This document shows, in pieces, positions 23,811 through 35,241 of a stretch of DNA of 64,000 bases. The stretch's first letter is position 1. The number at the start of each line of letters is the position of its first letter. The notes under the pieces are model-generated. The model made no database searches, was not told where the DNA came from, and saw nothing but the letters and a program-made list of their open reading frames with translations. A program made the position numbers and the translations under genes. Source of the stretch: Pterobdella sp. o SKG-2022 (taxonomy: Eukaryota > Annelida > Clitellata > Hirudinida > Piscicolidae); NCBI GenBank assembly GCA_964035795.1, contig OZ038321.1, forward strand, positions 9,069,446 to 9,133,445, given 5' to 3'.

Positions 23811-26800
23811 TCAATGGCAATGATCTCCTATGGTGTAAGACTTGTTTGGAGCACATCCACCACACCTTTGTTTTTTCCAGCAGAAGATCAAGTAACCTAT
23901 TGTTTACATTTTAAACCATTAAGCTAAATATTAATGACAATATAAATTATGGTATTCAACGCAAAGTAAAGAAGTTCACCTATCATAGCTCCGATGACGA
24001 CAGAAGCACAGGGCCAAATGTTGTAAGTCATGAAGATGAGCATGAGAAAGTAACTCAAAACCATTTGAACTCCGTGTAGGAGTGTTTGTATGAGATGCGC
24101 TGCATTAAACCTACTTTCTCGTCTGAAGATTTTGAGGTTGAAGGTTTATTAATGGGCTTTATTAAATTAAGTTTAATTAATTTATTGAATTTATTCAATT
24201 ATAATCATATTTTTGTCAGATTTAGTCTCCAGTAGCCCTCCAAACAATTGTGAAAGAAAAAACGCAACAATTGCAATAAAAATGGGCGGGGTGTTTTGAG
24301 AAAAACTCGTACAGACGACCTTTAAATAACTTCAGAAATATATTGTATTTTAATTCTGAATAAAGCAGTAACTTATTATTTTTATCGTTAATACTTGTTG
24401 ACAAATTTTGAGAATTTTTGTGTTTTTGACTTTTTCAATATAAATCTAAATTTATTTTAACTTTCATGAGTAAATTACAAACTTAATGGCACTTATTTTC
24501 AAATTAGAACCACGATTTTTCTAAAGCGTCATTTATTGTCTTTATATTCTTATATTATTGAGTCCGATGCAAAAACACGCTATGGAAATCGAACCCGGTA
24601 AAGTTAGATAATTAGACTATTGCTCTACTAGCTAAGCTATACGTGCTGCTGAAAAATTTGGAATAATCACTTTCGCTTAAATACAATCTGAATGATGACT
24701 AAAATATTACATTGAAGGTTTATTCTCTTCGAAGAGAGGTTGTTGTTTAGAGCAGCAATTATCGCCACCACCATCTTCTAAATCTTTACTGCTCACTATA
24801 GCTACCTGCATGTGTATATTAAAAGATCACTCAAATTTTAAAATCAGTTCCGAATATTAATTATTCTTTCAATTGAAGATTCAACTGATCACTTATTGTT
24901 CGAACATTATTTGATTACATTTATCATAGTTACCGAAGAATGCTGGCATTTTCTTCCAGAACAGCAGGACTTTCTCATTAACAAGTGTTCCCTCAGTGCC
25001 TTGAGACCCTCGTATAATATGCCCATTATGATAATTGCCACACATGACAGGAACATAGCTGCAAATAAATTTCCAATCATCAAGTAGATTTTTACCTATT
25101 TTTAACTAAGTTTATGTATAATTAATTTTGAAGTTCAATTTTAGAATTCGAGTCAATAGTAATAACTTTTTAATATCAAAATCAATTATTTTCGACCTGC
25201 CATATCGATTGTTTCGCACACAAAACTCCCAAAAAAAAACTCTAGAAAAAATCATCCTCTCACACATCTCCAACACGGCTTCAGGGCCGCACACTCCACC
25301 ATCACAGCCCTACATACCCTCCTCCCAGACCACCTCTCACACACAAATAAAAAACAAAATGAAAACAATACACACAAAAATAGTACACGACTACATATCA
25401 TCCACTCACAACAAAATCCTCAGCAAGCAACCCCCACCCATTCATGAATCAGAAACCACCCCAGACCACCACTCGCCCAACTCAGATCAAACAAATCACC
25501 TTTCATCCTCTCCTACCTCAACAAAATCTCACCTTCATCTCATCCCTCACCTTCATGCCCACTCTGCCAAACACACATTCACGACACCCTTCACCTCTTC
25601 ACCTGCCCCAAAATAAATACCACACTGGGTCCCGAGAGTCTGTGGACCGACCCCGCGAGAGTCCACTGAACGGTCTTGATGGGACATGAGGAGCACGCAA
25701 CAAGACTAGGGTGCTCAGAGTATAAAAAAAAAAAAAAAAAAATATTTTTAGCTTTCATACCAATTGATTCAATATTATCGTAAACAAACTTGGTAAACGA
25801 AAAGCATGTGAAAAAAATTACCATTCAAATAGTAGAAATATTACTAACTCAAAATTGAGTTGGTTTGCCAAAAGGAAAAGAGGATGTGGGACTGGGTGCT
25901 TGAGTGGAAGTACATCATCATTGACTATACGTGGGTTGATTGACATATGATTGAATATACAACAAAAAATTTTTGATAAAATCAATAAATATTTATGTTC
26001 TCGATTTCTTAGAACAATACAGTACTATATTAAGGCGGCAAGATTATAGTGTAGTTAATTATGAATCAGTGAAATGAGAAGTATAATAAAATTAAAAGTT
26101 TCAGATTAATTCAAAACTTTCTCACAAAACAATGATTAGTGCTGCATAAAATAAACTAAGTTTGATAAAATACGAAATATTGAGAAGGCTGTCTTCTGAA
26201 ATATTCAAAAAGTTTGATCTTTCATAAATCGTTCATTAATTAAAATCACTTTCATGACATTATAACAATGGATTGTAACAAGACAATTGGAGTGAAAATA
26301 ATTATAATGCTTATAACAACAAGATTATTATCATTAAACTTTGTAAATACGCAACGCAATAATATTTATTAAGAGTTTTAATCTTTCGAAACTTTCATGT
26401 CATTTATTAAGACAAATAATTTAGTGAGTCTCAGGTGGATTAGAAATGCTGAATTTAAAATAAATATTTCAATAAAAGCAGATTGTAGAAATGGAATTTT
26501 CATTTCATATTCGTTTATTTAAACTTTTTTTTGTGAACACAAGTGTATAATTAATTTCAACCCTCAATAAATATCTAACTTTCTTAGTAATAGTGCTCAA
26601 CACCTTTACATTAAATACAAAATGGTAATTAGTTCATCGGATTGACTAACATTTTTATTAAAAATATTTCCAAAATTTAACAAAACCACAATATAATAAT
26701 GTGGTTTACAACAGTCAGCTGAAGTTTTATTGATCTTAAATACTGCAAATTTTCAAATAAGTCATTTAAGTTGGGACAAGTTTTCATAAACTGTCATTCC

Positions 26801-27502
26801 GAGCTAACATCCAACTTGATTTTATTCTAACCAAGCTTAAATGTTCCAAAAAAATTTCATTAAGTATCATTTGCCAATCCAAATGAAAAATTGACCTTAA
26901 TATTAGCCTATTGTTACATAGTCCTGGTTGTAACAGAAATACATCCTTTAACTATAGAAACTGATTATGAAAGCAGTTAATGGGAATGCGCATAACAAGC
27001 TTACAATTTTTATTAAACTAGAAACTTTGCTTTAATATATCAATAGACTGTCATTGCTTTATGGCTAGAGTTATTTCCTAACCATCAAAACAATACAATT
27101 ACATTTACACCAAATTTCACAGTTACAAGTAATTTTTTTGAAAAATCCATTTAAATTACCAACCAAACTATATAACTGAAACTAACTATATTATTATAAA
27201 TGCTTTTTTATTAAATTTTTTCTATAAGTCAGTCAATAAAATTAATAACTCACGTGTCCTGAATGATCCCCGTGAGAAGCACCATGCCCCATAGAGCTAT
27301 GATCCATGGAGCTATGATCCATGGAGCTATGATCCATAGAGCTATGGTCTATGGAGCTATGGTCCATAGAACTGTGATCCATAGCTCCGTGTCCCATAGA
27401 ACTGTGATCCATAGCTCCGTGTCCCATAGAACTGTGATCCATAGCCCCATGATTAGTGGAACTGTGGTTCATAGAGCCGTGATGCATTTTATGATAACCC
27501 AT
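23811..27502 (-). CDS. SLC31A1: CTR1 high-affinity copper importer
   Basis: Six coding exons on the minus strand: 27502-27254, 25924-25849, 25058-24934, 24805-24711, 24110-23980 and 23896-23811. Phases join to 253 residues (human CTR1 has 190). CTR1 trimers import Cu(I) through a central pore in the plasma membrane. The extracellular N-terminus (1-83) is built of Met/His repeats such as MDHSSM and MGHGAM, which bind copper. SMMMYFH (Met85-87) follows. TM1 ends in GILYEGLKALREHLL. The cytosolic loop is Cys-rich (KSCCSGRKC and NCCSKQQ). TM2 is SYFLMLIFMTYN with the pore MxxxM at Met205 and Met209. TM3 has GxxxG at Gly222 and Gly226. The protein ends in His-Cys-His, the family's C-terminal copper ligand. 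TM1 has exactly the family spacing after joining exons 2 and 3. The start is the first ATG, directly before the Met/His region. The second intron holds a LINE insert on the opposite strand. Confidence 0.95.
24568..24655 (-). repeat. tRNA-like SINE head
   Basis: On the minus strand, GCACGTATAGCTTAGCTAGT gives an A-box-like start and ACCGGGTTCGATTTCC gives a B box about 35 bases later. The spacing and the intervening AGTCTAATTATC resemble the SINE at 7304-7500, but this copy diverges and lacks the known body. It lies in a copper transporter intron. A true tRNA gene is unlikely because the acceptor arms do not pair. Confidence 0.6.
25205..25740 (+). mobile_element. Internally deleted LINE with poly(A) tail
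   Basis: The segment is strikingly C-rich on the plus strand. Across frames it carries LEKIILSHI and HGFRAAHSTITALHTLL, from the start of a reverse transcriptase core. It then jumps to KTIHTKIVHDYI, LSKQPPPIHESETT, RSNKSPFILSYLNKISP and PLCQTH, followed by HLFTCPKINTTLGPE and LWTDPARVH before a stop. The latter are C-terminal LINE motifs. The whole RT catalytic region between is missing. The copy ends with TATAAAAAAAAA-type sequence (A tract 25723-25740). It is inserted antisense in the copper transporter intron. Confidence 0.8.
26790..26940 (+). repeat. Fragment of LINE 5' region
   Basis: GTTGGGACAAGTTTTCATAA and GAGCTAACATCCAACTTGAT match 44896-44945, which is the reverse complement of the LINE derivative's 5' part at 43880-45165. 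A later GTCCTGGTTGTAACAG piece matches around 45095. It is non-coding and short, and the ends are approximate. Confidence 0.55.
27255..27440 (-). repeat. Coding minisatellite, 15-base period
   Basis: Within the first copper transporter exon, a 15-base unit (ATGGATCATAGCTCC on the coding strand) repeats many times with small changes. It encodes runs of MDHSS and MGHGA. The units between 27300 and 27360 are nearly identical, which suggests recent expansion. Confidence 0.85.
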
Positions 27503-30117
27503 TTTTGTAACTTTTCTTTTGATTTCTTTTATACTGGTAAAAAATAATGAGATACTATGAAATTACAAGTTTTTTTAGCACTAAATTATTATCAAAACGT
27601 TGAAAAAAATTTTCAAGAGAAAAAATACTGTTTATTATGAAAACTTATCAACAACTACCTTAAGAACTAAAATATTTCAAGATTTTGTTAACTCTTATAT
27701 TACCAGATGTTGTTCAATGATTTAACATTTACAAAAAAATTTGTTACTTTAAAATACCAATCGATAAATTGATTAAAATACTGTTTTGAAGCTTTGGGAA
27801 ACCAAGAAATAAATTTTAAGAACTCGATTTTCACCGAGTTTATACAGACTTTTTAAAGGTGAAGCATGAGCAATTAATCGTTAAAACTCTATATATATCT
27901 AATAATTTTAATGAACTTCTGTTTCCAAAGGTAATTACCAAAGAAGTAATTTATAAAAGTTTAAATGAGAAATAAAATATTTTTATACCATGTAATTTTT
28001 TATAATGGATTAGGCTAAGTTTAGAAACTCTTCTCTCTAGTTGGTTTGACTATTTAAGCTTTCAATTTTATATTGAATTTTGGTCTATTACTAATTTTCA
28101 AGTTTTTTTTCAGCCCATTTTTTAGGACTTTCATTGGTCGGCTAGGGAGAAAACTGAAACTTCATAAATAATCATTCTTTATCCAATCTAGTTTATTAAA
28201 TTATTTTTTAAATATTTTAATTTTATACAGTGACATTGAAAAACGTTAAAAGACAGTAAAATCTCTAATATTTTCTTCCTGCTTTTTTACTTCAAAGATA
28301 TTATCGCTTTCGGATTTTTTATTCATTCAAAATTTTTTTTTTTAACTAATCATTTCTTTCTACAATTTCATGTCATCCTGAAAAGTATTAATATCTAGGA
28401 TTATAATCTTGAATATAATTACTTCTCAACTTCTGCTTATGTGCTAATTTCATTAGTTATTGAGAACTGTGAGCATTTACCTTTTTGAAGATTTTATTAT
28501 TATTATTTTTTAAAAGTTTCATAAAAATAATCTCAATGAAATTTTGAAATTTGTGTTCAACTTTCAATGAAAACTCGTTTTTGACAGATTTCTTCAATAT
28601 CTAATATTTGGCGGTTTCTCTTTCTCCAATCCAGTACGGCTCGTTTGATATAAATATATACAGTCACTTTTTGGTGTAAAATTATGATCAGCTGAGAAAC
28701 TTCTATTCCCCAAAAATAAAGTACTCGTTTGTTCCAATTTTATTAGAAGAGGCTACCATAAATTTCGATTTGTAAAATATAAATTAAATTTTGATCATTT
28801 TTGCAATTGAATTTCATGGCTGTTCAAAGAGCCATTTGCAATAATTATATGCATTGCTTGTATAATTATGCATTAAGTGTATAATAGTTATACCCATTCA
28901 TCATGTAATCTGTCATGACGTTTAAGATTCAAAACTATGTTAATAAGTACACTTCTTTTTTCAAGAATAGCTTATTCGAATATTTGCTTAGCAGTAAACT
29001 AATTATCTGAAAACATGGGCTTTGACCTTTACTCTGACTGATAGCAAGCAGCTATTTTACATTGTGTTTATTCCAAGTTTATTTTTTAGCGAGTGCTTTT
29101 GCGACCTTTATGAAGAGCTAAATAATTATGTACTATGTTCAATTATTTCTAGATAAACAGAAGAAACACTAAACATTAAATAATAGTTTAAGAATCATAA
29201 AAACAAACGCGGCGATGACCACCGCTTTTTCGTGACTAAAAACAAGAGATGACATCTGATGTATATTAGTTGTTGATGATTCAACAATGGCATTACGATT
29301 GTCGAAAAGTAAATGGTAGATTTAAGTGGAATGTTAGAAATAGACTTCGGGAATATTATTCAAGTTGCAGCTACAATGTCACCACTGACACTTATCCGGG
29401 CCGTACTTTTTACTTCCAACGTATACAACCATGGTCAGATCAGTATGAAAATCATTAAGAGGGTTGTTTCAAGAAGGAAAAAAATCAATTAAAGCCAAAA
29501 AACGTTGTACTAATAAAAAAAATATATTTGAAAATCCACGAAAAGCATGCGAATAGCTTAAAATGTTCTTGAGAATAAAAATATTTTTTCTAAAAATAAA
29601 ATATATTGTATGTAATAATCTCTACTTATATGGTTTGAAAAATAAATATGTAACTTAAAAATAAATAACGATTCAAAGTTTCATAAATATTTAAATGGAC
29701 AATGCTTAGATAAAATTACTTTTTACAATGAAGCTTTGAAATGATCTTAACTTTTTAAAAAGGTAGCGGCATTTATAGCGCAGCCAAAGCTTGTTTTTTA
29801 TAAAGCTTTGTTAAAATTAGCTTTATAGCACAATAGAATAGATGCTAGATGTCAGTTTAGACTGGAAACTGAGCTATGCAGGTCACACTTAGTAATCAAC
29901 CATTCAAATACTTTTTAGTTTCATTTTATCAAGGATTGAACACTATAATAGATGGCTTTTTTGCAGAAAAACTTCAAATGAAATTATGAAATAAGTAACT
30001 GAGAACACAATTAATTTAACATGATTGAAGAAAAACTTATTAGTCCTGGTAAAAGGTTTTAAAAAACCATGCTTTAAAAAATTTATTTAAAGATTATACA
30101 GTTAGATAATAGGTAAA
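27503..30117. other. Intergenic AT-rich region with one short open frame
   Basis: This is the upstream flank of the copper transporter and the downstream flank of HSD17B10. A 62-residue plus-strand frame at 29270-29458 is rich in Trp, Tyr and Cys (for example QQWHYDCRKVNG and YYSSCSYNV). It has unusually complex composition for the area, but no splice partners and no family that I recognise. Everything else is AT-rich without structure I can name. Confidence 0.4.
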
Positions 30118-30900
30118 TTAAGGAGGCATTCTCAAAGCTCCATCCAGCCGAATCACTTCTCCATTCAAAAGAGGATTTTCCACTATGGATTGTACCAAAT
30201 GAGCAAATTCATCTGGATTACCAAGCTTTGGTGGGAAAGGAATATTGCTTGCTAAAAATTTTTTCACTTTCTCTGGCAAAGAACCCAATAAGGGAGTTTC
30301 AAAGAGACCTGGTGCAATAGCTACAACTCTTATACCTATATTAGCAAGTTCTCTAGACAAAGGAAGAGTCATAGAAACAATGGCTCCTTTGCTAGCTGCA
30401 TAAGCACATTGACCTCTTTGGCCATCAAATGCAGCTACACTAGCTGTGTTTATAATCACTCCTCTTTGACCCCCTAAGTTAGGAGAATTTTTTGCCATCA
30501 TTTGACTAGCTAATCTTACCACATTGAATGTTCCTGCTACATTAATTGTCATTATTTTCATGAAGTCATCATATGAATGGACTCTGTCTTTGTTTGGATT
30601 ATAAACAACTGCAGCCATTGCTAGACCTGCACAATTCACTGCGACATCCAGTTGGCTATAATTAGATTTAATTTTTTCTAAAGCACTTTTTACATCTTTT
30701 TCTGATGTTACATCAGTAGGAACAAAAATAGCGTCTTTGCCAATTTTGTTAGCTATCTCAAGGCCTTTACTGTTTGGAAGGTCTAATAACGCCACTTTCC
30801 CTCCTTCTCTCACAAATCTTTCTGCTACTGCTTTGCCTAAACCTGAAGCCGCTCCCGTTACAAGAGCTGTAAGCCCCTTGATTTTTGTGACATGAGACAT
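30118..30900 (-). CDS. HSD17B10: 3-hydroxyacyl-CoA dehydrogenase type 2 (SDR5C1)
   Basis: An uninterrupted 260-residue frame that matches human HSD17B10 end to end and in length. The enzyme is a mitochondrial NAD-dependent short-chain dehydrogenase. It oxidises 3-hydroxyacyl-CoAs in isoleucine and branched fatty-acid breakdown and also oxidises steroids; in animals it is a subunit of mitochondrial RNase P. Visible motifs: NAD-binding TGAASGLG (15-22), LLDLPNSKG (38-46), [12 protein letters not shown] (89-92), and the catalytic Ser154 in [10 protein letters not shown] with Tyr167 and Lys171 (YAASK). The conserved PGLFETPLL loop and the C-terminus [13 protein letters not shown] are also present. 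There are no introns, unlike the neighbouring genes, but no decay either. AATAAA lies about 31 bases after the stop (30082-30087, minus strand). A CCAAT box lies about 170 bases upstream. A retrogene origin or intron loss are both possible. Confidence 0.97.
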   Translation of the reverse strand: MSHVTKIKGLTALVTGAASGLGKAVAERFVREGGKVALLDLPNSKGLEIANKIGKDAIFVPTDVTSEKDVKSALEKIKSNYSQLDVAVNCAGLAMAAVVYNPNKDRVHSYDDFMKIMTINVAGTFNVVRLASQMMAKNSPNLGGQRGVIINTASVAAFDGQRGQCAYAASKGAIVSMTLPLSRELANIGIRVVAIAPGLFETPLLGSLPEKVKKFLASNIPFPPKLGNPDEFAHLVQSIVENPLLNGEVIRLDGALRMPP

Positions 30901-31879
30901 AATCTGGATAAAATGTATGTCAATTTATTATAATTTCAATAAAATATGAATTACTAAAATTATTCGTGAAATAGATAAAAACGTAAAACAAGTTATACAA
31001 ATTACAAAGAACAATGATCTTTAAAAGGTTCACTCAGCCAACAGATAACACCGGCAAAAAGGTATGCTATGATTGGCTAAATACTGTAGCTTGTTTAAAA
31101 ATAAATTTATGAAAGATTTCGAAGTATAAACTATCTAATCATAATTATACCTTAATCTATAATCTCAAAATTAAAAAAAAAATTGTTAAAAATTACTTAA
31201 TGTTTGAACTAATCTTTTTTATAACTTTTTTCTACACGTGTTTTGACACGAGCGCACGTCGACTCACAGGCACTTCGCGCTTACGCAAAAAGCATTGAAG
31301 AGCGAGCCTATAGTTGATGAACCAATCATAGAGTTTTAAAAAAATTGTGAAAGTACTGAAATAATCATTTTTTGGAAGTTTTATAAAAAAAACCTAACAT
31401 TTATCAACTAACAAAGCTTTTTGTACAATCCGTGAATATTTAAACATTATGATGCATGAATATTTTGTAGAAAAAAAAAACTAACATTTTTCAAAGCCTA
31501 TGATTGGTCCATATAAAACAGCTTTTTGCAGCTTGGAATTTCTTTAACGTCGACAGGCTAATTAGACTTTGGCTAATTAGCTAATTATATATACAAATTA
31601 GCAAATACAAAAATTGTAATAAATTATATATACACAAAAAAGTTTTAACGAATTTAATGTTTCATAAATACCTTTACAAATTTTGAAAGTTAAATTTTAC
31701 AGATTCAATTTTCAGCCTTTCAGAATGTTAAATGCAGTGAACAATTCGAAGTTGAATTTGACAGATTTTAATTTTTAATTTGCATTATAAATATTTTAAT
31801 CTTATAGTATTATCGAATATAAAATAGCTTGTTTATTTAAAAAAGAAAAAAAGTTTTATCATTGAACTTATCTAATTAT
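30901..31879. promoter_or_regulatory. Upstream flank of HSD17B10
   Basis: A CCAAT box (minus strand, at about 31067-31076) lies about 170 bases before the start codon. Further CCAAT motifs occur at about 31321 and about 31503. A short CG-richer patch (about 31240-31310, with several CpGs and CACGTG-like ACACGTGT) stands out from the AT background. These fit a promoter region, but no start site can be fixed. Confidence 0.4.
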
Positions 31880-32600
31880 TTATTTATTTAACTTTTTATA
31901 GTGCACTTTTCACATAAATCAAACATGTATCAGAGGCGCTCAAGGATACAAATATAGTTTATGAAGAGATTATAGTCTGTAAAAATAAGTCTTGAGCGAT
32001 GTTTTAAATGATTGACGAGAAAGTGATCTGATTTAATTAGGGGGAGCGTTTCATATTGAAGGTGCTGCATGGCTAAATAACTACTGAAGCACTTTTTCTG
32101 CCAACTGGTTGGTGAAGTGGTGAGTTTCTCGATCTTAACGAAGAGAGAGAATTTCTGTTATTGGTGAGATTGTGGAGATATCCAGGAGTTTTTGAATGAT
32201 GACAATTGTAGGTGAAAGCAGCTATCTTGAATATGAGCCTTTTGGGTATAGGAAGCCAGTGAAGCTTGTCTAGACATTGGGTAGATGGGGTGAAGACGTC
32301 ACAGTCAAAAACAATCCATGCAGGATGGTTTTGAAGTTTTTGTAGCATTTTAATGAGTGTAGAGGAAAGAGACTAGAAAAGAGAATTGCAATAGTCTAGT
32401 CTAAAAATGATGAGAGCAAGAGCGAGATAGTGAGCTGTTTGTAAAGTGAGGCATTTACGAATGTGTTTGATGGTTTTGATATATATGTTACATCGTTAGG
32501 CTGTTGAAGAGATGTGTTGGTCGAAGAAGAGTGTTGTTGATGGTTAGGCCGAGTAATTTTATTTCAGGAAAAAATCTTTATATTCTGAACAGCAGTTTTA
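31880..32600 (-). mobile_element. L2/CR1-like LINE, C-terminal part
   Basis: The frame 32348-32073 reads LQKLQNHPAWIVFDCDVFT, then DKLHWLPIPKRLIFKIAAFTY and PGYLHNLTNN. This is the LQ.VQN ... LHWLP..RI.FK...L.Y.. block typical of L2/CR1-type reverse transcriptase C-termini. The frame is broken at both ends and flanking sequence on each side is alignable in style but not open. It is a dead 5'-truncated copy. Confidence 0.75.
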
Positions 32601-32639
32601 ACTTAAAAGTTAAATTTGGCAGATCTTAATTTTAATCCT

Positions 32640-32730
32640 ATAATAATAATGTGAAAAACTTATATAGCGCCTCTTGCGCATTGTTCAGAAGCGCTCTGCT
32701 ATGAACTGCTTATAGAAGTAGGTTTTTAAA
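32640..32730 (-). repeat. LINE 3' end, second copy
   Basis: It shares with 75-185 the string of motifs ATATAGCGCC(T), GCGCTCTGC, GAACTGCTT and AGTAGGTTTTTAA in the same order and spacing. AATAATAAT lies at the 3' side on the minus strand. It is the 3' terminus of the L2/CR1-like element, separate from or adjoining the copy at 31880-32600. Confidence 0.65.
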
Positions 32731-32759
32731 TTTAAGGGTGTTCAGGCAAGGGATGCATA

Positions 32760-33180
32760 ATCCGCGAGCGATCGGATTGTAGCGATATAGATCAACCGCA
32801 TAACCGATGGTTACCATTCCCAAGACGTATTCGTCAGTTGCCGCAGTATGTTCGTTTGCTGCTTCATAACTTAGCTTAGGTGCCGAACATGTTTATTAAT
32901 CGTGAGTTGGCGCTCGTATTTAACCCTGAGAAAGGTGGGATTTGGGTTTTTTCTGAGTCTTGAACCCCTCGAAAGTAATGTTAGGACACCGTGGAGGTTC
33001 AGCAGTGTCTATTGTGATGACGGTAAACTCCGACTTCGACGTATTGAGGGTGAGATGATTAGTTGCAGACCATCGATCGACTTTGGCGGCCTATGATTCA
33101 ACTCTCACCACTTGTTATTCCTTTTTACGGTCGGTGCATACCAACGCCAAGTCACCAGTGAGAGTGGTGAGTTCAACTTA
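32760..33180 (-). mobile_element. LINE reverse transcriptase fragment
   Basis: On the minus strand the fragments TGDLALVCTDR, then DRWSATNHLTLNTSKSEFTV and ITIDTAEPPRCPNITFEG read as the DD-box region and following helix of a LINE reverse transcriptase (the usual YADD has become GDLA). The composition is richer in G+C than the surroundings. Stops interrupt the frame. This is a different LINE type from the one at 31880-32600. Confidence 0.65.
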
Positions 33181-33734
33181 TAAAAAATTTTTTATTAATC
33201 GGTTAATTAAAAAACATACTTTTAAGCCTTCCTACTCAGCTTTACTCTTTATGCAACATCTAGCTCACTTCCTCTACCATTCATCTAGTATTTTTGCGAA
33301 CAAAAACCGATCTTCGAATGAACCTTACATCAACATCAAGTTTTTCATTTTCACTGCCTAAAAAAATCTTTTGGGGTCATTTTCTCAACGTTACTTATTG
33401 CCATTTGATCAAAAATCCTTTGCAGGCCATAAGAACAGACACAAAGCTTAAATTCATCTTAAGCTTTTTTTTCGCATTCTGAGAAAAAACAAAGTATAAA
33501 ACTAAATTGTAGTTTATCTACATTTACAATCTTTCTCAAACTTTTTTCCAACAACCAAAAACTTTTCCCTCCTTTAATACCATGCATTTTCAACTCTTCT
33601 TGATAAGGTCCCAATTCCAACGTCCTTTCAAAATGCAAGCAAATTGCAGCCGATCGAAAAAAATGGGAAAAATTTTCTGCTCAATGCGCTGTTCGGCGCA
33701 GAAAAAACGAAGTCTTAGTCTAAAAGTTTCATAC

Positions 33735-34400
33735 TTTGGTAGCTACTACAACCTATAACGAAATCTTACTTTTTATAAATGGGAACAACTGTACTTGTAT
33801 TCCAGTAATAAGGCATGTCTTCTTCAATGAAAATTTCGTATTCTACTTGCAATTTTGCTTTCTATGTGGAAAAGCAGCAAGATGCCTTTTGACAATTCCT
33901 GTTGGTTCATCGGCCTTGCCATTCTTCATGACACCTAATGCTTTCTCTACCTCGTCTATAACAAATGGATCCACTGAACCTTCAACCATTCCATGAAATA
34001 TGCTCATTCGTGATAGCTTCCATGTGTTCATTCTACACTTTTGATTACCATCGGCAACTAGTTTCCCCATTTTTTTTCTTTAATGCAGATAGTTTTTAAC
34101 CACAAAGTCAAACACCTTTATCATTTTTACTCTACAAAAAAGAACATTTCTTTCATTCTTTATCTTCTCCAACTCTTTTATCGCCTCTTTCTAAATTGCC
34201 TCAGCCACAACTTGCTTGGCTTTATTTATCAGCGGCATAGCAGGATATATTTTTAGAAGATGGTTGTTTCCATGTTTCTTGTTTTTGCACGTCATGAGTA
34301 CACCACCAAGTTTCACCATCCTAAGACCTACCTCTACTCATTCCACATATTTCTTTAAGCAGTATTTAGAGCTGAACTTTCATATTTATGCCATGCATTA
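33735..34400 (-). mobile_element. LINE relic, RT linker region
   Basis: The frame at 34070-33843 (FVIDEVEKALGVMKNGKADE, then PTGIVKRHL) matches the linker ahead of the RT core of the LINE family found at 8580-10830. Upstream fragments continue to about 34400. It is short and interrupted. Confidence 0.65.
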
Positions 34401-34431
34401 AGTTCATCGTTTTAATCATAAAAAATTACCA

Positions 34432-34550
34432 TTTTGTAAAAAAAACATCAAATAAGAGAAAATGTTAATACATTTGTTGAGAATCAAAAACTATAATTTT
34501 AGATAAGTTTAGACTTATCGTAAAACTTTAGCAAAGAAAATTAAATCATA
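34432..34550 (+). repeat. Hairpin-core interspersed repeat, copy 3
   Basis: The stretch contains TTTTGTAAAAAAAACATCAA (a terminal-repeat-like left end), AATACATTTGTTGAGAATCA and an AGATAAGTTTAGACTTATC hairpin. The stem GATAAG/CTTATC is intact and the loop has one change (TTTAGA). The right end resembles that of copy 5. Confidence 0.6.
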
Positions 34551-34992
34551 ACTATGAATTTGAATGAACAACTTGGAAAAATTTTCATAAAATACAATAT
34601 TTCCCTCCGTAGCTATTTTGGGTCCAAATTAGGAGACAATCTATGTTCAATTAATAAATCAAAACATAAAAAAATAGACCAAAAAGGATTGTACAAATGA
34701 GCATGCTCTTGTAAATGAATAAATCGTATATTGGTCAAACAAGAGTGAGTATAAAAATCCGAATGAAGCAGCACAGGTTTGATGTTGAATCGAAAAAGAC
34801 TGACTCGGAAATATGGGGGATCAGCAAACATGCTCGCTATTAAATCCATGTAAAATAAACTGTAAGACTTGAGATTTTAAAAGTTGAAAAAGAAAAAAAC
34901 AAGTTTTCACTACGTGCAATTGGAACTAATTAAAACAGAGAGAATGCCTTTTTGAAAGAATAAATTGGAGCAAGCCAGAAATAATAAAAACA

Positions 34993-35241
34993 ATGGCAGA
35001 TACTAATAAGTTTTTTCTCCAAAAGAAACTACTGACACGAAGAAGTTTGGAAATAAAAAAACATAATTCTGTAAAAAACGGTTATAATGATCCTCAATTG
35101 GACGTAGACACAAAAGCCCTGGAACCCTTACTCGAGAAACTTCGCATAAAAGACAAAAAAAAACCAGGATACTGTCCGAAGGAAGGGACATATAGATTAA
35201 TTTCTCTGCAAAAAATGAAAATTTTATTCTTTGAACTCTAA
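34993..35241 (+). other. Short open frame, unrecognised, in a duplicated segment
   Basis: An 82-residue frame starts with a reasonable ATG context (ACAATGG) and reads as lysine-rich, mixed-composition protein (for example LDVDTKALEPLLEKLRIKD and PGYCPKEGTYR). I do not recognise it. A diverged, frame-broken copy of part of it lies at about 35516-35660, so it may belong to a mobile element or to a decayed gene. Confidence 0.25.

Noticed and set aside
24568..24655. Functional tRNA gene
   Set aside because: There are box-like motifs only; acceptor stems do not pair and the B box is degenerate.
25128..25689. Pro/Ser/His-rich secreted protein in a C-rich open frame
   Set aside because: Reading other frames gives ordered LINE reverse transcriptase motifs and a poly(A) tail, so the composition comes from the LINE.
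27263..27547. Plus-strand 94-residue open frame
   Set aside because: It is the antisense shadow of the minisatellite in the CTR1 first exon.
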